Below are positions 1 to 6,639 of a DNA stretch of 11,499 nucleotides, in pieces; within the stretch, counting starts at the first letter, position 1; each line of letters opens with the position of its first letter. This DNA is from an uncultured Collinsella sp. (lineage in GTDB: Bacteria > Actinomycetota > Coriobacteriia > Coriobacteriales > Coriobacteriaceae). The stretch is from assembly GCA_900757235.1 (NCBI GenBank), contig CAAENB010000004.1:1-11499 (forward strand), written 5' to 3'. The translations under genes and the position numbers were made by a program. The notes beneath the pieces are model-generated. The model searched no databases. It saw nothing but the letters and a program-made list of their open reading frames with translations, and was not told where the DNA came from.

Positions 1-1
1 C

Positions 2-1843
2 TTTCTCTCGCAGGGAACGGGGCGCGACTGCGTTATCCCCCGCTTTGAGGAACCGCGTCGCGTGTGGCGCATCTCCATGGAGCACTTCTACAACTCGGGC
101 CCCCAGGCTCAGCAACGAGGATTCGTAGGCACAGGTCCACAAGAAGCCGAGGTGCTTGCTTGCGAGCGTATTGAGACGGCGGCGCCCGCGGCGCTGCCCG
201 CATCCGGACAAGACATGTGCCACAGCGGACAGCTTACACAGGAAGAACACCGTCAACGTCGTGAGCAGGCGCGGGACAAGGCCGCTCCCAAAGACCGTCG
301 CACTTCCTCGGCCCCCGAGGGCGAAGTCGACATCCCACGAGCGACCGAGCAGGCACTTCTCAACCCCACCGACACGGCGCCCGACAACGCCGACCCCGGC
401 ATGGGCTATATCTTTGAGCATACGCGCGGCCGCAAATGCCTGGTCTTTGCCAACTCGCGCGAGGAGGCAGAGGCCGTGTGCTCCATGCTGCGCAGCTACT
501 GCGAGAGCCGGCACGAGCCCGACCGTTTTCTCATCCATCACGGCAATCTTTCGGCATCGCTACGCGAGACGGCCGAGGAGCTCATGCGCGACGAGGAGCA
601 AACGCAGACAACCGTCACCACCTCTACGTTGGAGCTCGGTATCGATATCGGCCGCCTGGAGCGCGCCTTCCAGATTGACGCGCCGTTTACCGTCAGCTCC
701 TTTTTGCAGCGCATGGGGCGCACAGGCCGTCGCGATCTTCCGCCCGAGATGTGGTTTGTCATGCGCGAGGAAGAGCCCGAGCCGCGCACGATGATGCCCG
801 AAACGATACCCTGGAAGCTCCTGCAGGGCATCGCACTCGTACAACTCTATCGCGAGGAAAAGTGGGTCGAGCCACCCGAGCTCGATCGACTCCCCTACAG
901 TTTGCTCTATCACCAGACTATGTCGACCCTCGCCAGCACCGGCGAGCTCACGCCGGCCGAACTTGCCCAGCGCATGCTCACGCTCAGCTATTTCCACCGT
1001 GTCTCGGCAGACGATTACCGTGTGCTGCTACGTCACCTCATTAAGATCGACCATATCCAGGTCACCGAAGGTGGCGGGCTCATCGTGGGTCTCGCGGGCG
1101 AGCGCATCATCAACAACTTTAAGTTCTACGCCGTGTTCCAGGAAAACGAGGAGTTTACCGTCCGGAGCGAATCGGCTGAGCTGGGCACGATCGTTAATCC
1201 GCCCCCGCCCGGTGAGCGCATCGCCATCGCCGGACACTGCTGGATTGTCGAGGAAGTGGACTGGAAGCGCCACACTGTCTTTGCCACGCAGGTCAAGGGC
1301 CGGGTGCCGGCCTACTTTGGCGACTGCCCCGGCGACATTAACACGCATGTGCTCGAGCGCATGCGCCAAGCGCTCACTGAGCACACAGCATATCCATACC
1401 TTATGGGTAACGCACGGGCTCGCTTGGCGCAGGCTCGTCATACCGCCGAGATTTCGGGCGCGGGAACTAAGCCGCTCATCAACCTGGGCGGCGACACCTG
1501 GGTGCTCTTCCCCTGGCTGGGAAGCTACGCCTTTTTGGCGCTCGAGCGTATGCTCAAGATTAAATGCGCCGCGGAGCTGGGTCTTCGCGGACTTGACCCG
1601 TCACGCCCGTACTTTATGCAGTTTAAGATGAAGGCCGACGAGGAGACGTTCTTTGAGGTGCTCACCGCCGAGGCCGAGAAGGACTTCGATTCCATCGAGC
1701 TCGTCTATCCCGGCGAGGTACCTTACTTTGATCGTTACGATGAGTTCGTTCCCGAAGAGCTCGTGCGCAAGGGCTTTGCCGAAGGCGTGCTCGACATAGA
1801 GGGCATGAAGCAGCGTGTCCGCAGCTGGCGCGACCACGCCTAA
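2..1843 (+). CDS. Lhr-like DEAD/DEAH-box helicase, 3' part (5' end outside window)
   Basis: The frame is open from base 2, so the gene starts upstream; 613 residues are visible. What remains is the end of RecA-like domain 1, the whole RecA-like domain 2 and a long C-terminal region. Residue numbers are for the visible part. Domain 2 begins near residue 135 (GYIFEHT, then CLVFANSREEAEAV at about 146-159), has IHHGNLS (about 178-184), motif V TSTLELGID (about 208-216) and motif VI QRMGRTGRR (about 236-244). The rest, with PWKLLQGIALVQLYREEKWVEP, looks like the winged-helix and beta-rich region of Lhr-family helicases, which unwind DNA or RNA/DNA hybrids. The Walker A and DExH motifs must lie upstream and cannot be seen. 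Between the two RecA-like domains lies an unusual hydrophilic stretch of about 100 residues. The gene ends 26 bp before a convergent gene. The Lhr-like call is firm at family level; the substrate is unknown. Confidence 0.85.
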   Translation, partial: FLSQGTGRDCVIPRFEEPRRVWRISMEHFYNSGPQAQQRGFVGTGPQEAEVLACERIETAAPAALPASGQDMCHSGQLTQEEHRQRREQARDKAAPKDRRTSSAPEGEVDIPRATEQALLNPTDTAPDNADPGMGYIFEHTRGRKCLVFANSREEAEAVCSMLRSYCESRHEPDRFLIHHGNLSASLRETAEELMRDEEQTQTTVTTSTLELGIDIGRLERAFQIDAPFTVSSFLQRMGRTGRRDLPPEMWFVMREEEPEPRTMMPETIPWKLLQGIALVQLYREEKWVEPPELDRLPYSLLYHQTMSTLASTGELTPAELAQRMLTLSYFHRVSADDYRVLLRHLIKIDHIQVTEGGGLIVGLAGERIINNFKFYAVFQENEEFTVRSESAELGTIVNPPPPGERIAIAGHCWIVEEVDWKRHTVFATQVKGRVPAYFGDCPGDINTHVLERMRQALTEHTAYPYLMGNARARLAQARHTAEISGAGTKPLINLGGDTWVLFPWLGSYAFLALERMLKIKCAAELGLRGLDPSRPYFMQFKMKADEETFFEVLTAEAEKDFDSIELVYPGEVPYFDRYDEFVPEELVRKGFAEGVLDIEGMKQRVRSWRDHA

Positions 1844-1869
1844 GACCAGTCTTTTTGGGACGGGGAGAC

Positions 1870-2748
1870 TTACTTGTCATGAAGGACGGTGCCGAGGAAG
1901 TCGGTGTCGAAGGGCACGGCTTCGGCAAAGGCGTAGTCGCCGTCGCTGGCGATGAGCAGGTAGTTCTCCTCGCCGCCGAACTCCGTATCGCCACAAGGCG
2001 CCACCCAAGCGCGGTTGAACACCTCGAGTGCCGTGGCAACGCAATCGCGCAGGAACGTCACATCGCTCCCCTCGTTCGCGCTCACAATATTAGCCACGTA
2101 GATGCCGCCCGGGTTCAAGCTACCCCGCACCAGATGCAACGCCTCAACGGTCGCCAGCTCGCGCACGGGCTCGGCACCGCCAAAGCAATCGCTCACGACC
2201 ACGTCGTAGCGACGATGGCCCACGCTCGTCACACCCAGATACGAGCGAGCCTCGGCGGTAATCACCCGCAGGCGATCGCCCGCCGTGCGCTCCAGCTCGT
2301 CTAGGTAGAACCAGCGGCGCGCCAGGCGCGTAATCTCTCCGTCATACTCAATAACGTCCATGCGCAAGCCCTCGTGCGACATCAGAGCGAACTTAGGATA
2401 GGCAAACCCGCCGCCGCCCAGCATAAGCATGCGGTCGATACCGTGACCATAAGCGTCACGCATTGCGCCCTCGGCCTCAAACACATCGTCAAACGCACGA
2501 TAGTACGCAAAGACGGGCTCCGCCCAACGCTCGCCAACGTAGCTCGCACTTTGGTAGACGCCGCCCTGCACGAGCACACGGACCTCGTCACCGCTCTCAT
2601 CGTGCATGCGCTTCACACGCGCCAACCCATTGCGGGTTCGCGCAACCCGCAGACAGGCAGCACGAACAGCGACGGCGGCCGCACCAAGCGCCGCGGCTCC
2701 CAGAGCAACGCCGGCAACGACGCCAGCAGAAACACTCGGCTTGTTCAT
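1870..2748 (-). CDS. Spermidine-synthase-like Rossmann-fold protein with N-terminal membrane segment
   Basis: This is a 292-residue protein. Residues about 8-31 are an Ala/Val/Gly-rich hydrophobic segment, a likely membrane anchor. A class I Rossmann fold of spermidine synthase type follows: nucleotide-binding motif I LMLGGGGFAYPK (about 108-119), acidic post-I strand VIEYD (132-136), an E-A-R stretch near 165-168, and DVVVSDCFGG (182-191). True aminopropyltransferases carry a D-x-x-D-P type motif at the last site. Here the second Asp is missing (SDCFGG), so polyamine synthesis is doubtful and a SAM-dependent methyltransferase or non-catalytic role is equally possible. Start choice: the ATG directly follows the elp3 TAG, and AAGGAG (2760-2755) lies inside the last elp3 codons at good spacing, so the two genes are almost certainly co-transcribed and translationally coupled. 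The gene converges on the Lhr-like helicase. Confidence 0.8.
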   Translation of the reverse strand: MNKPSVSAGVVAGVALGAAALGAAAVAVRAACLRVARTRNGLARVKRMHDESGDEVRVLVQGGVYQSASYVGERWAEPVFAYYRAFDDVFEAEGAMRDAYGHGIDRMLMLGGGGFAYPKFALMSHEGLRMDVIEYDGEITRLARRWFYLDELERTAGDRLRVITAEARSYLGVTSVGHRRYDVVVSDCFGGAEPVRELATVEALHLVRGSLNPGGIYVANIVSANEGSDVTFLRDCVATALEVFNRAWVAPCGDTEFGGEENYLLIASDGDYAFAEAVPFDTDFLGTVLHDK

Positions 2749-4656
2749 CTAGAGCTCCTTTTGCAGATAAAGGCCATGGTCATAAAATCCAAGATGGCGA
2801 TAGTACTCGCGTGTGCCAATCGCGCTAATCACGTTGATACGCGCATAACCCGCATCCCGGGCAATCTCGCACGCGCGCTCTACGAGCAACCGCCCCAGTC
2901 CATGGTGCTGGGCCGCCTGGCCTTGATCGCCCACGCGCGCAGCCATGCCATACACGTGCACCTCGCGAATCATCGCCTCGTCCGGCATTGTCGGCAACTC
3001 GTCCGTATGTGCAGCAACAAACGAATGGTCGGGCAGAGACAGGCGCAAAAAGCCCGCGATCTTGCCCTGCGGCGTCACCCACTGCAAAAAGCGCTCGTAA
3101 GTCACCGGCGTCTCGTACGCCACTTCCTCATCAAGGGTCAACTCGTCCAGGTCGGCACCCGCCGTGCTGATCTCGCGATAGCGAATCTCACACACCGTCG
3201 CACCGTCACCCCGAGCAGCCAGGCGGTTCTCGACGAGCTGACGTAGGTTGGGCTTCTTGTTGCCCACCATGATGTCGTCGGAGCTAAAGTCGCGAATCAT
3301 GCGGCTGATACGACAGAACGGCGGCGTCACCACGATGTCATCGGCCAACACGTCGAGCAGCTCTTCCTCGGTATAGGGGCGCCACTCGCCACGCTCGTAA
3401 CAGCCCACCAGACGCGAGCCCTCGATGAGCGCGCACGGGTAGACCTTGACCTCGTCGGGCATAAAGGCGCCCTCGGTCATAAAGCGCTCGTAGTCACGCT
3501 TGTCCCCCTCGGGTGTGGCGCCCAACAAGTTGAGCATAAAGTGCGCGTGGATCTTAAAGCCAAACAGGCGCGCGAGCGAAAACGCCCGCTCGATCTGCGC
3601 CACCGAAATGCGGCGCTCGTTGATATCGAGCAGGTGCTGGTCAAGGCTTTGGATGCCCATCTGTATCTTGGTGCAACCCAGGCGGCGGATGAGCGTGAGG
3701 GCCTGCGGCGTTACAGCATCGGGGCGCGTCTCGATAACGAGCCCCACCACGCGATGCTTCGCCGTCTCGTTGATTCGCTGCTGCCGCTCGAGCTCTTCCA
3801 TCGTTGCCGTCTGCCACTCGGCGACCTCGCCCCACGGCGTACCGGGGCCGTACAGACGACGCACTGCGCGGTTATAGCCGCCCACGGCAGCATCCACACG
3901 CTCCTGCTCGTCGGCAACGCCGGCAGCAAGCTCAGCCTCGTCTGTCGCAATGCCGGCAGCCCGATAGTGCTCGCGGCGCCCTGTTACCACCGGCGGCAGG
4001 GCATCGGCGGGAGCGTCATCGAGCAGGCGCCCCGCCTCGGCACGACTGATGCCCGGACGCGCCAACATGGGGTTTGCCACAACGCCGGCGACGGCATCGT
4101 CATTGAGCGCACGGAAAAGCTCCGACATAAACCATGCCTGATACCCTTGTGGATAGTCGCTCCAGGTGCCACCGAGCACGATGAGCTCGATCTTGTCGGT
4201 CGCATGCCCCATCTGCGAAAGCGCCGTCAAACGAGCACTCACCTGCAGATACGGATCGAAGCAGTTTTGCTCCGCACGGGCGCACGCCGGCTCGGCGTGC
4301 AGATAGCTTTTGGGCATGCGCAGATCGTTGGGGCAAAACAGGCAATCGCCCGAGCATGGCCAGGGCTTGGTGATGACGGTAATGGTCGCCACGCCCGAGG
4401 CCGTTCGGCGCGGCTTCATACGCAGCACCTGCAGCAGTTGGCGTTCCAGATCGGCATCGACATTCCATCCAGCCCAACGAGCCGGCTCCTCACGTTTAAC
4501 CCGCTGGTAAAACGGCAGCAGGCGGCGCTTGGCCAAATCGCGTTTGTCGGCGCCCTCACGGCGCGCCTCGGCATGTATCAGCTTGACGAGTGCCTTGTCG
4601 TCCACGGTCTCGCCGCGACGCAGAGCCTCGAGTATGTTCAAAATAATCTGTTCCAT
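2749..4656 (-). CDS. elp3: Elp3: tRNA U34 carboxymethyl-modifying radical SAM / GNAT enzyme
   Basis: Elp3 uses a [4Fe-4S] cluster, SAM and acetyl-CoA to install the carboxymethyl group on wobble uridine 34 (cm5U) of tRNA. The 635-residue product shows KPRRTASGVA (81-90), a radical SAM triad C101-x3-C105-x2-C108 within KPWPCSGDCLFCPND, PKSY..AEPA (115-124), FDPYLQ (133-138), DKIELIVLGGTW (154-165), VIETRPD (307-313), GCTKIQMGIQS (327-337) and KVYPCALI (404-411). The C-terminal GNAT domain has REVHVYG (564-570), acetyl-CoA loop QHHGLGRLL (583-591) and GTREYYRHLGF (614-624), all classic Elp3 signatures. It is longer than the usual roughly 520-550 residues because of about 100 extra residues at about 186-295. 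The start ATG at 4656 has only a G-run upstream and a TACAAT box almost adjacent, so the mRNA may be leaderless. Coupled to the downstream spermidine-synthase-like gene. Confidence 0.95.
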   Translation of the reverse strand: MEQIILNILEALRRGETVDDKALVKLIHAEARREGADKRDLAKRRLLPFYQRVKREEPARWAGWNVDADLERQLLQVLRMKPRRTASGVATITVITKPWPCSGDCLFCPNDLRMPKSYLHAEPACARAEQNCFDPYLQVSARLTALSQMGHATDKIELIVLGGTWSDYPQGYQAWFMSELFRALNDDAVAGVVANPMLARPGISRAEAGRLLDDAPADALPPVVTGRREHYRAAGIATDEAELAAGVADEQERVDAAVGGYNRAVRRLYGPGTPWGEVAEWQTATMEELERQQRINETAKHRVVGLVIETRPDAVTPQALTLIRRLGCTKIQMGIQSLDQHLLDINERRISVAQIERAFSLARLFGFKIHAHFMLNLLGATPEGDKRDYERFMTEGAFMPDEVKVYPCALIEGSRLVGCYERGEWRPYTEEELLDVLADDIVVTPPFCRISRMIRDFSSDDIMVGNKKPNLRQLVENRLAARGDGATVCEIRYREISTAGADLDELTLDEEVAYETPVTYERFLQWVTPQGKIAGFLRLSLPDHSFVAAHTDELPTMPDEAMIREVHVYGMAARVGDQGQAAQHHGLGRLLVERACEIARDAGYARINVISAIGTREYYRHLGFYDHGLYLQKEL

Positions 4657-4662
4657 GCCCCC

Positions 4663-4668
4663 ATTGTA
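4663..4668 (-). promoter_or_regulatory. Candidate -10 box (TACAAT) just upstream of elp3
   Basis: On the minus strand TACAAT (5 of 6 matches to TATAAT) is followed by GGGGGC and then the elp3 ATG. A start site about 7 nt downstream would fall on or next to the ATG, giving a leaderless or near-leaderless mRNA. No good -35 hexamer lies 16-18 bp upstream; the nearest is TGACGG at 19 bp. The box overlaps the T-rich tail of the preceding terminator. The evidence is weak and positional only. Confidence 0.3.
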
Positions 4669-4706
4669 AAGGCAAAGGCGCCGGAGCCCGTCACGGCCCC
4701 GACGCC
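4668..4706 (-). terminator. Intrinsic terminator of the HTH / DUF4097 unit
   Basis: On the minus strand, 4706-4695 pairs with 4688-4677 in an unbroken 12-bp stem around the 6-nt loop GTGACG, followed by TTTGCCTTT (4676-4668). Two of the pairs are G-U, which pair only in the minus-strand RNA; in plus-strand RNA these become A/C mismatches. Strand polarity therefore supports termination of the leftward DUF4097-type gene, whose stop lies 47 bp upstream, before elp3 begins. Confidence 0.75.
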
Positions 4707-4753
4707 TCCATCAAAGAGCATGCCTATATGCACCGATCTCCGAAAACCGCATG

Positions 4754-5653
4754 TCACACCGATTCGAACGACATGTCGCCCGAACCGACCTTAAAACGAT
4801 ACGTTGCAGACTTGTCACCGTTGTCGAATTCAGCATTCAATATGGTCTCACCATCGTAGCCAAGCGGAAGGAAATCGCTCTCAAAGTCACCGCTGCCCAC
4901 GGTGAGGCTCGCCTTAAAGCCCGTAGAGTTCGGAACCGATATCTCCACATCGCCCGAGCCCACGCTTACGTCCATCGACTTCGCGGGGGCCTGGTAGAGC
5001 TCGAACGCCACATCGCCCGAACCGACCTCGGCATCCAAGGTGTCGGTTACGGTGCCCGCAAACTCAACGTCTCCCGAGTCCAAAGTCAGGTTGAGGTCAT
5101 GACACGCAATGTCCGTGACCGTTAGATCGCCCGATCCTACATTCGCTGTAATGCCCACCATGTTATCGGCAACATCCCGCGGCAGCTCGATGGTGACCGA
5201 ACGATCGATAGCGCGCTCGTCATCGCAGTCGAACTGGCTAATCGTGAGTGTAGAACCCTTGACCTCGGCCAGATTCTGAGTGGCAGCATCGTAGGTAGCT
5301 ACCCCCTTTGCAACACGACCGCTCTCGATGACACGCACCTGCCCGCCGGAAACGCACTTGATCTCAACCTCACCCGATGTCACATCCAGGTCAAGGGACT
5401 GGAATGAGTCGGTATCAAACGTTTCGCTCGAAAGCTGCCGAGACTGAGCGGAATAGTTACCGCCATCCAAAGAATCGTCCCCGTCAACCACATCGTCCAT
5501 ACCGGACAAACCGGATGCAATATCGCCGAGATCCCACGGGCCATCAAAATGAATCAAAATCCGCGAAATACCAAAGACAAGTCCGATGATGAGCACGAAC
5601 GCTCCGATGCCAACGCCCAAGCGTACCTTGGATTCATGCGAAAGCTTCATCAT
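4754..5653 (-). CDS. Membrane-anchored DUF4097-type beta-repeat protein
   Basis: A 299-residue protein. A short basic start is followed by one membrane segment (about 10-34), an acidic Asp/Gly/Ser-rich linker (about 37-75) and an all-beta region of repeated rungs. The rung signature (V)GSGD(V) or a close variant occurs at about 92-95 (TSGE), 173-176, 193-195, 211-214, 232-235, 253-256 and 290-293. The spacing is about 19-21 residues with one double gap, the pattern of the DUF4097/DUF4098 adhesin-like beta-solenoid. The orientation is probably N-in/C-out (inference). ATG 5653 overlaps the stop of the upstream regulator (ATGA); a second in-frame ATG follows at once. GAGGGTGATGA upstream supplies the ribosome site. 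It ends at the terminator before elp3. Such proteins often sit beside HTH or PadR genes; their biochemical role is not established. Confidence 0.85.
   Translation of the reverse strand: MMKLSHESKVRLGVGIGAFVLIIGLVFGISRILIHFDGPWDLGDIASGLSGMDDVVDGDDSLDGGNYSAQSRQLSSETFDTDSFQSLDLDVTSGEVEIKCVSGGQVRVIESGRVAKGVATYDAATQNLAEVKGSTLTISQFDCDDERAIDRSVTIELPRDVADNMVGITANVGSGDLTVTDIACHDLNLTLDSGDVEFAGTVTDTLDAEVGSGDVAFELYQAPAKSMDVSVGSGDVEISVPNSTGFKASLTVGSGDFESDFLPLGYDGETILNAEFDNGDKSATYRFKVGSGDMSFESV
4776..5027. repeat. Direct DNA repeats within the beta-repeat gene
   Basis: The plus-strand 15-mer TCGCCCGAACCGACC occurs identically at 4776-4790 and 5013-5027, and diverged copies (such as ATCGCCCGAGCCCACG near 4947) lie between. 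They encode the recurring VGSGD rungs on the minus strand. Near-identical DNA copies suggest recent rung duplication or exchange and could allow copy-number change by recombination. Confidence 0.7.
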
Positions 5654-6372
5654 TCATCACCCTCTTTGGTGATCGGGTCAGCGGTAGTCGCGGTAGCCAC
5701 GCCAGCATCAACCGCAGCGGAAGCATCCTGCACCTGAGTCCTAGCCGTCACCGGTGCCGAACCAACCTGAATATCCCCGCGCGCCCAATCACCATCGAGT
5801 GCACGCGCCACCCAGTGATAGATGGGAATCGTAAAGAAGATCAGCGCGGCAAAGGGGCCGGCACCAAACGAGAACATCAGCAAAAAGAACAGCAGCCAAC
5901 ACACAGCCCAATACGGGAACGACTGGAACGGGCCCTTCACCGGAGTCGAGCCAACCGCACCGCCACTCGTCGCCTGCGCCGTAGCGGCATTGGCGGCCTG
6001 TGCACTCCAGCTTGCCGCTTGCGCCGCCTTGGCCGCAGCGTCACTTGCCTGCGTTGCCGCCTCGGTAGCGCGTGCCGCCGCCTCGTGGGTACGGGCACGT
6101 TCTGCCGCCTCGGCCTCGCGCTGACGGGCGCGGTCCTCGTTCTCAAACTCGATATCGTCCTCGATCTCATCGCTCGGATTGAGCAGCTCATCCAGACTCA
6201 CACCATAGAGCTTGGCGAGCGAAATCAGGTTCTCGGTATCAGGCGAGCTCTCCGCACGCTCCCATTTACTGACCGCTTGGCGTGACAGTCCCAGCTTTCG
6301 CGCCAATCCTTCTTGGCTAAAGCCCTTGCTGCGGCGAAGGTCGGCGAGCCGCTGCGCAGTTTCTACATTCAT
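5650..6372 (-). CDS. XRE-family HTH regulator with Ala-rich coiled region and C-terminal membrane segments
   Basis: A 240-residue protein. Residues 1-60 form a Cro/C1-type HTH: AQRLADLRRSKGFSQEGLA, then RKLGLSRQAVSKWERAESSPD, then LISLAKLYGVSLDELL. An acidic/charged stretch (about 67-95) leads into an Ala-rich, probably helical or coiled-coil segment (about 85-135). Then come two close hydrophobic segments (about 153-170 and 171-188, with WAVCWLLFFLLMFSF and AALIFFTIPIYHW) and a polar Ala/Thr-rich tail. The DNA-binding domain is thus probably tethered to the membrane. Start: ATG 6372 has a perfect AGGAGG (6382-6377) 4 nt upstream, and the HTH begins immediately; an in-frame extension to 6621 has neither a ribosome site nor recognisable protein. 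The stop overlaps the DUF4097-type start by ATGA. It probably binds the inverted repeat in the divergent region upstream (inference). Confidence 0.88.
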   Translation of the reverse strand: MNVETAQRLADLRRSKGFSQEGLARKLGLSRQAVSKWERAESSPDTENLISLAKLYGVSLDELLNPSDEIEDDIEFENEDRARQREAEAAERARTHEAAARATEAATQASDAAAKAAQAASWSAQAANAATAQATSGGAVGSTPVKGPFQSFPYWAVCWLLFFLLMFSFGAGPFAALIFFTIPIYHWVARALDGDWARGDIQVGSAPVTARTQVQDASAAVDAGVATATTADPITKEGDE

Positions 6373-6449
6373 GGTTCCTCCTATGCGATGCCAGCCGTGC
6401 CGCCGGACCGTTTTTGTTCTTAAGGCGCCTTGCACAGTTAAAAATCTAT

Positions 6450-6504
6450 CCGCCACCGTCAAAATCATGCCACCTATTCTAGTGAGATTTTTGACAACTG
6501 GCGG
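6450..6504. promoter_or_regulatory. Imperfect inverted repeat in the divergent control region, candidate operator
   Basis: Arm 6450-6466 reads, on the minus strand, GATTTTGAC-gg-TGGCGG. Arm 6486-6504 reads, on the plus strand, GATTTTTGAC-aac-TGGCGG. They are separated by 19 bp and differ by one extra T and a 2/3-nt spacer. Each arm carries a -35-like TTGAC facing its own gene (minus TTGACG at 6462-6457; plus TTGACA at 6491-6496). This is a plausible operator for the adjacent HTH protein, controlling both divergent units. I see no convincing -10 for the minus-strand promoter. Confidence 0.55.
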
Positions 6505-6519
6505 TTGCGGGCACATATG
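6491..6519 (+). promoter_or_regulatory. Candidate promoter for the Trm9-like gene
   Basis: A perfect -35 TTGACA (6491-6496) is followed after 17 bp by CATATG (6514-6519), a poor -10 with 3 of 6 matches. Transcription from here would give a leader of about 115 nt. An alternative is TTGTCC (6564-6569) with TAGTAT (6588-6593) at 18 bp spacing, which would give a leader of about 40 nt. The sequence alone does not decide between them. Confidence 0.35.
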
Positions 6520-6639
6520 AGCTGCGGAAATGTGTCCAAACAAAGCAATGACCCACAGCTCGGTTGTCCCCGTTGCGGCGTTAACGGTAGTATGGTCGTA
6601 CTGTTTATTCCGCACCGCCATCGGAGGGAGTTCCGCGCC

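Noticed and set aside
62..64. GTG at 62 as the start of the Lhr-like helicase
   Set aside because: The frame is open to the window edge and residues before it continue the helicase domain; there is no ribosome site.
1844..1869. Possible bidirectional terminator between the convergent genes
   Set aside because: Only an A/T-rich 4-5-bp stem (AAGA/TCTT or AGTCT/AGACT) near TTTTT is present; too weak to call.
1855..3246. Plus-strand frames opposite the spermidine-synthase-like gene and elp3
   Set aside because: They are shadows without motifs or ribosome sites; the minus-strand genes are well supported.
3541..4794. A 417-codon plus-strand frame opposite elp3
   Set aside because: Elp3 on the other strand is unmistakable; this frame has no family motifs and crosses the terminator region.
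6373..6621. N-terminal extension of the HTH regulator to an upstream start at 6621
   Set aside because: The perfect AGGAGG before ATG 6372 and the HTH starting right there decide the start; the extension has no protein-like character and would cover the control region.
6505..6639. Upstream start for the Trm9-like protein giving a CPRCG motif that looks like a zinc site
   Set aside because: There is no ribosome site at 6505 or 6517, these starts overlap the likely promoter, and GTG 6640 has a good site. The cysteine pair is probably chance, and it is not a Trm112 fragment.
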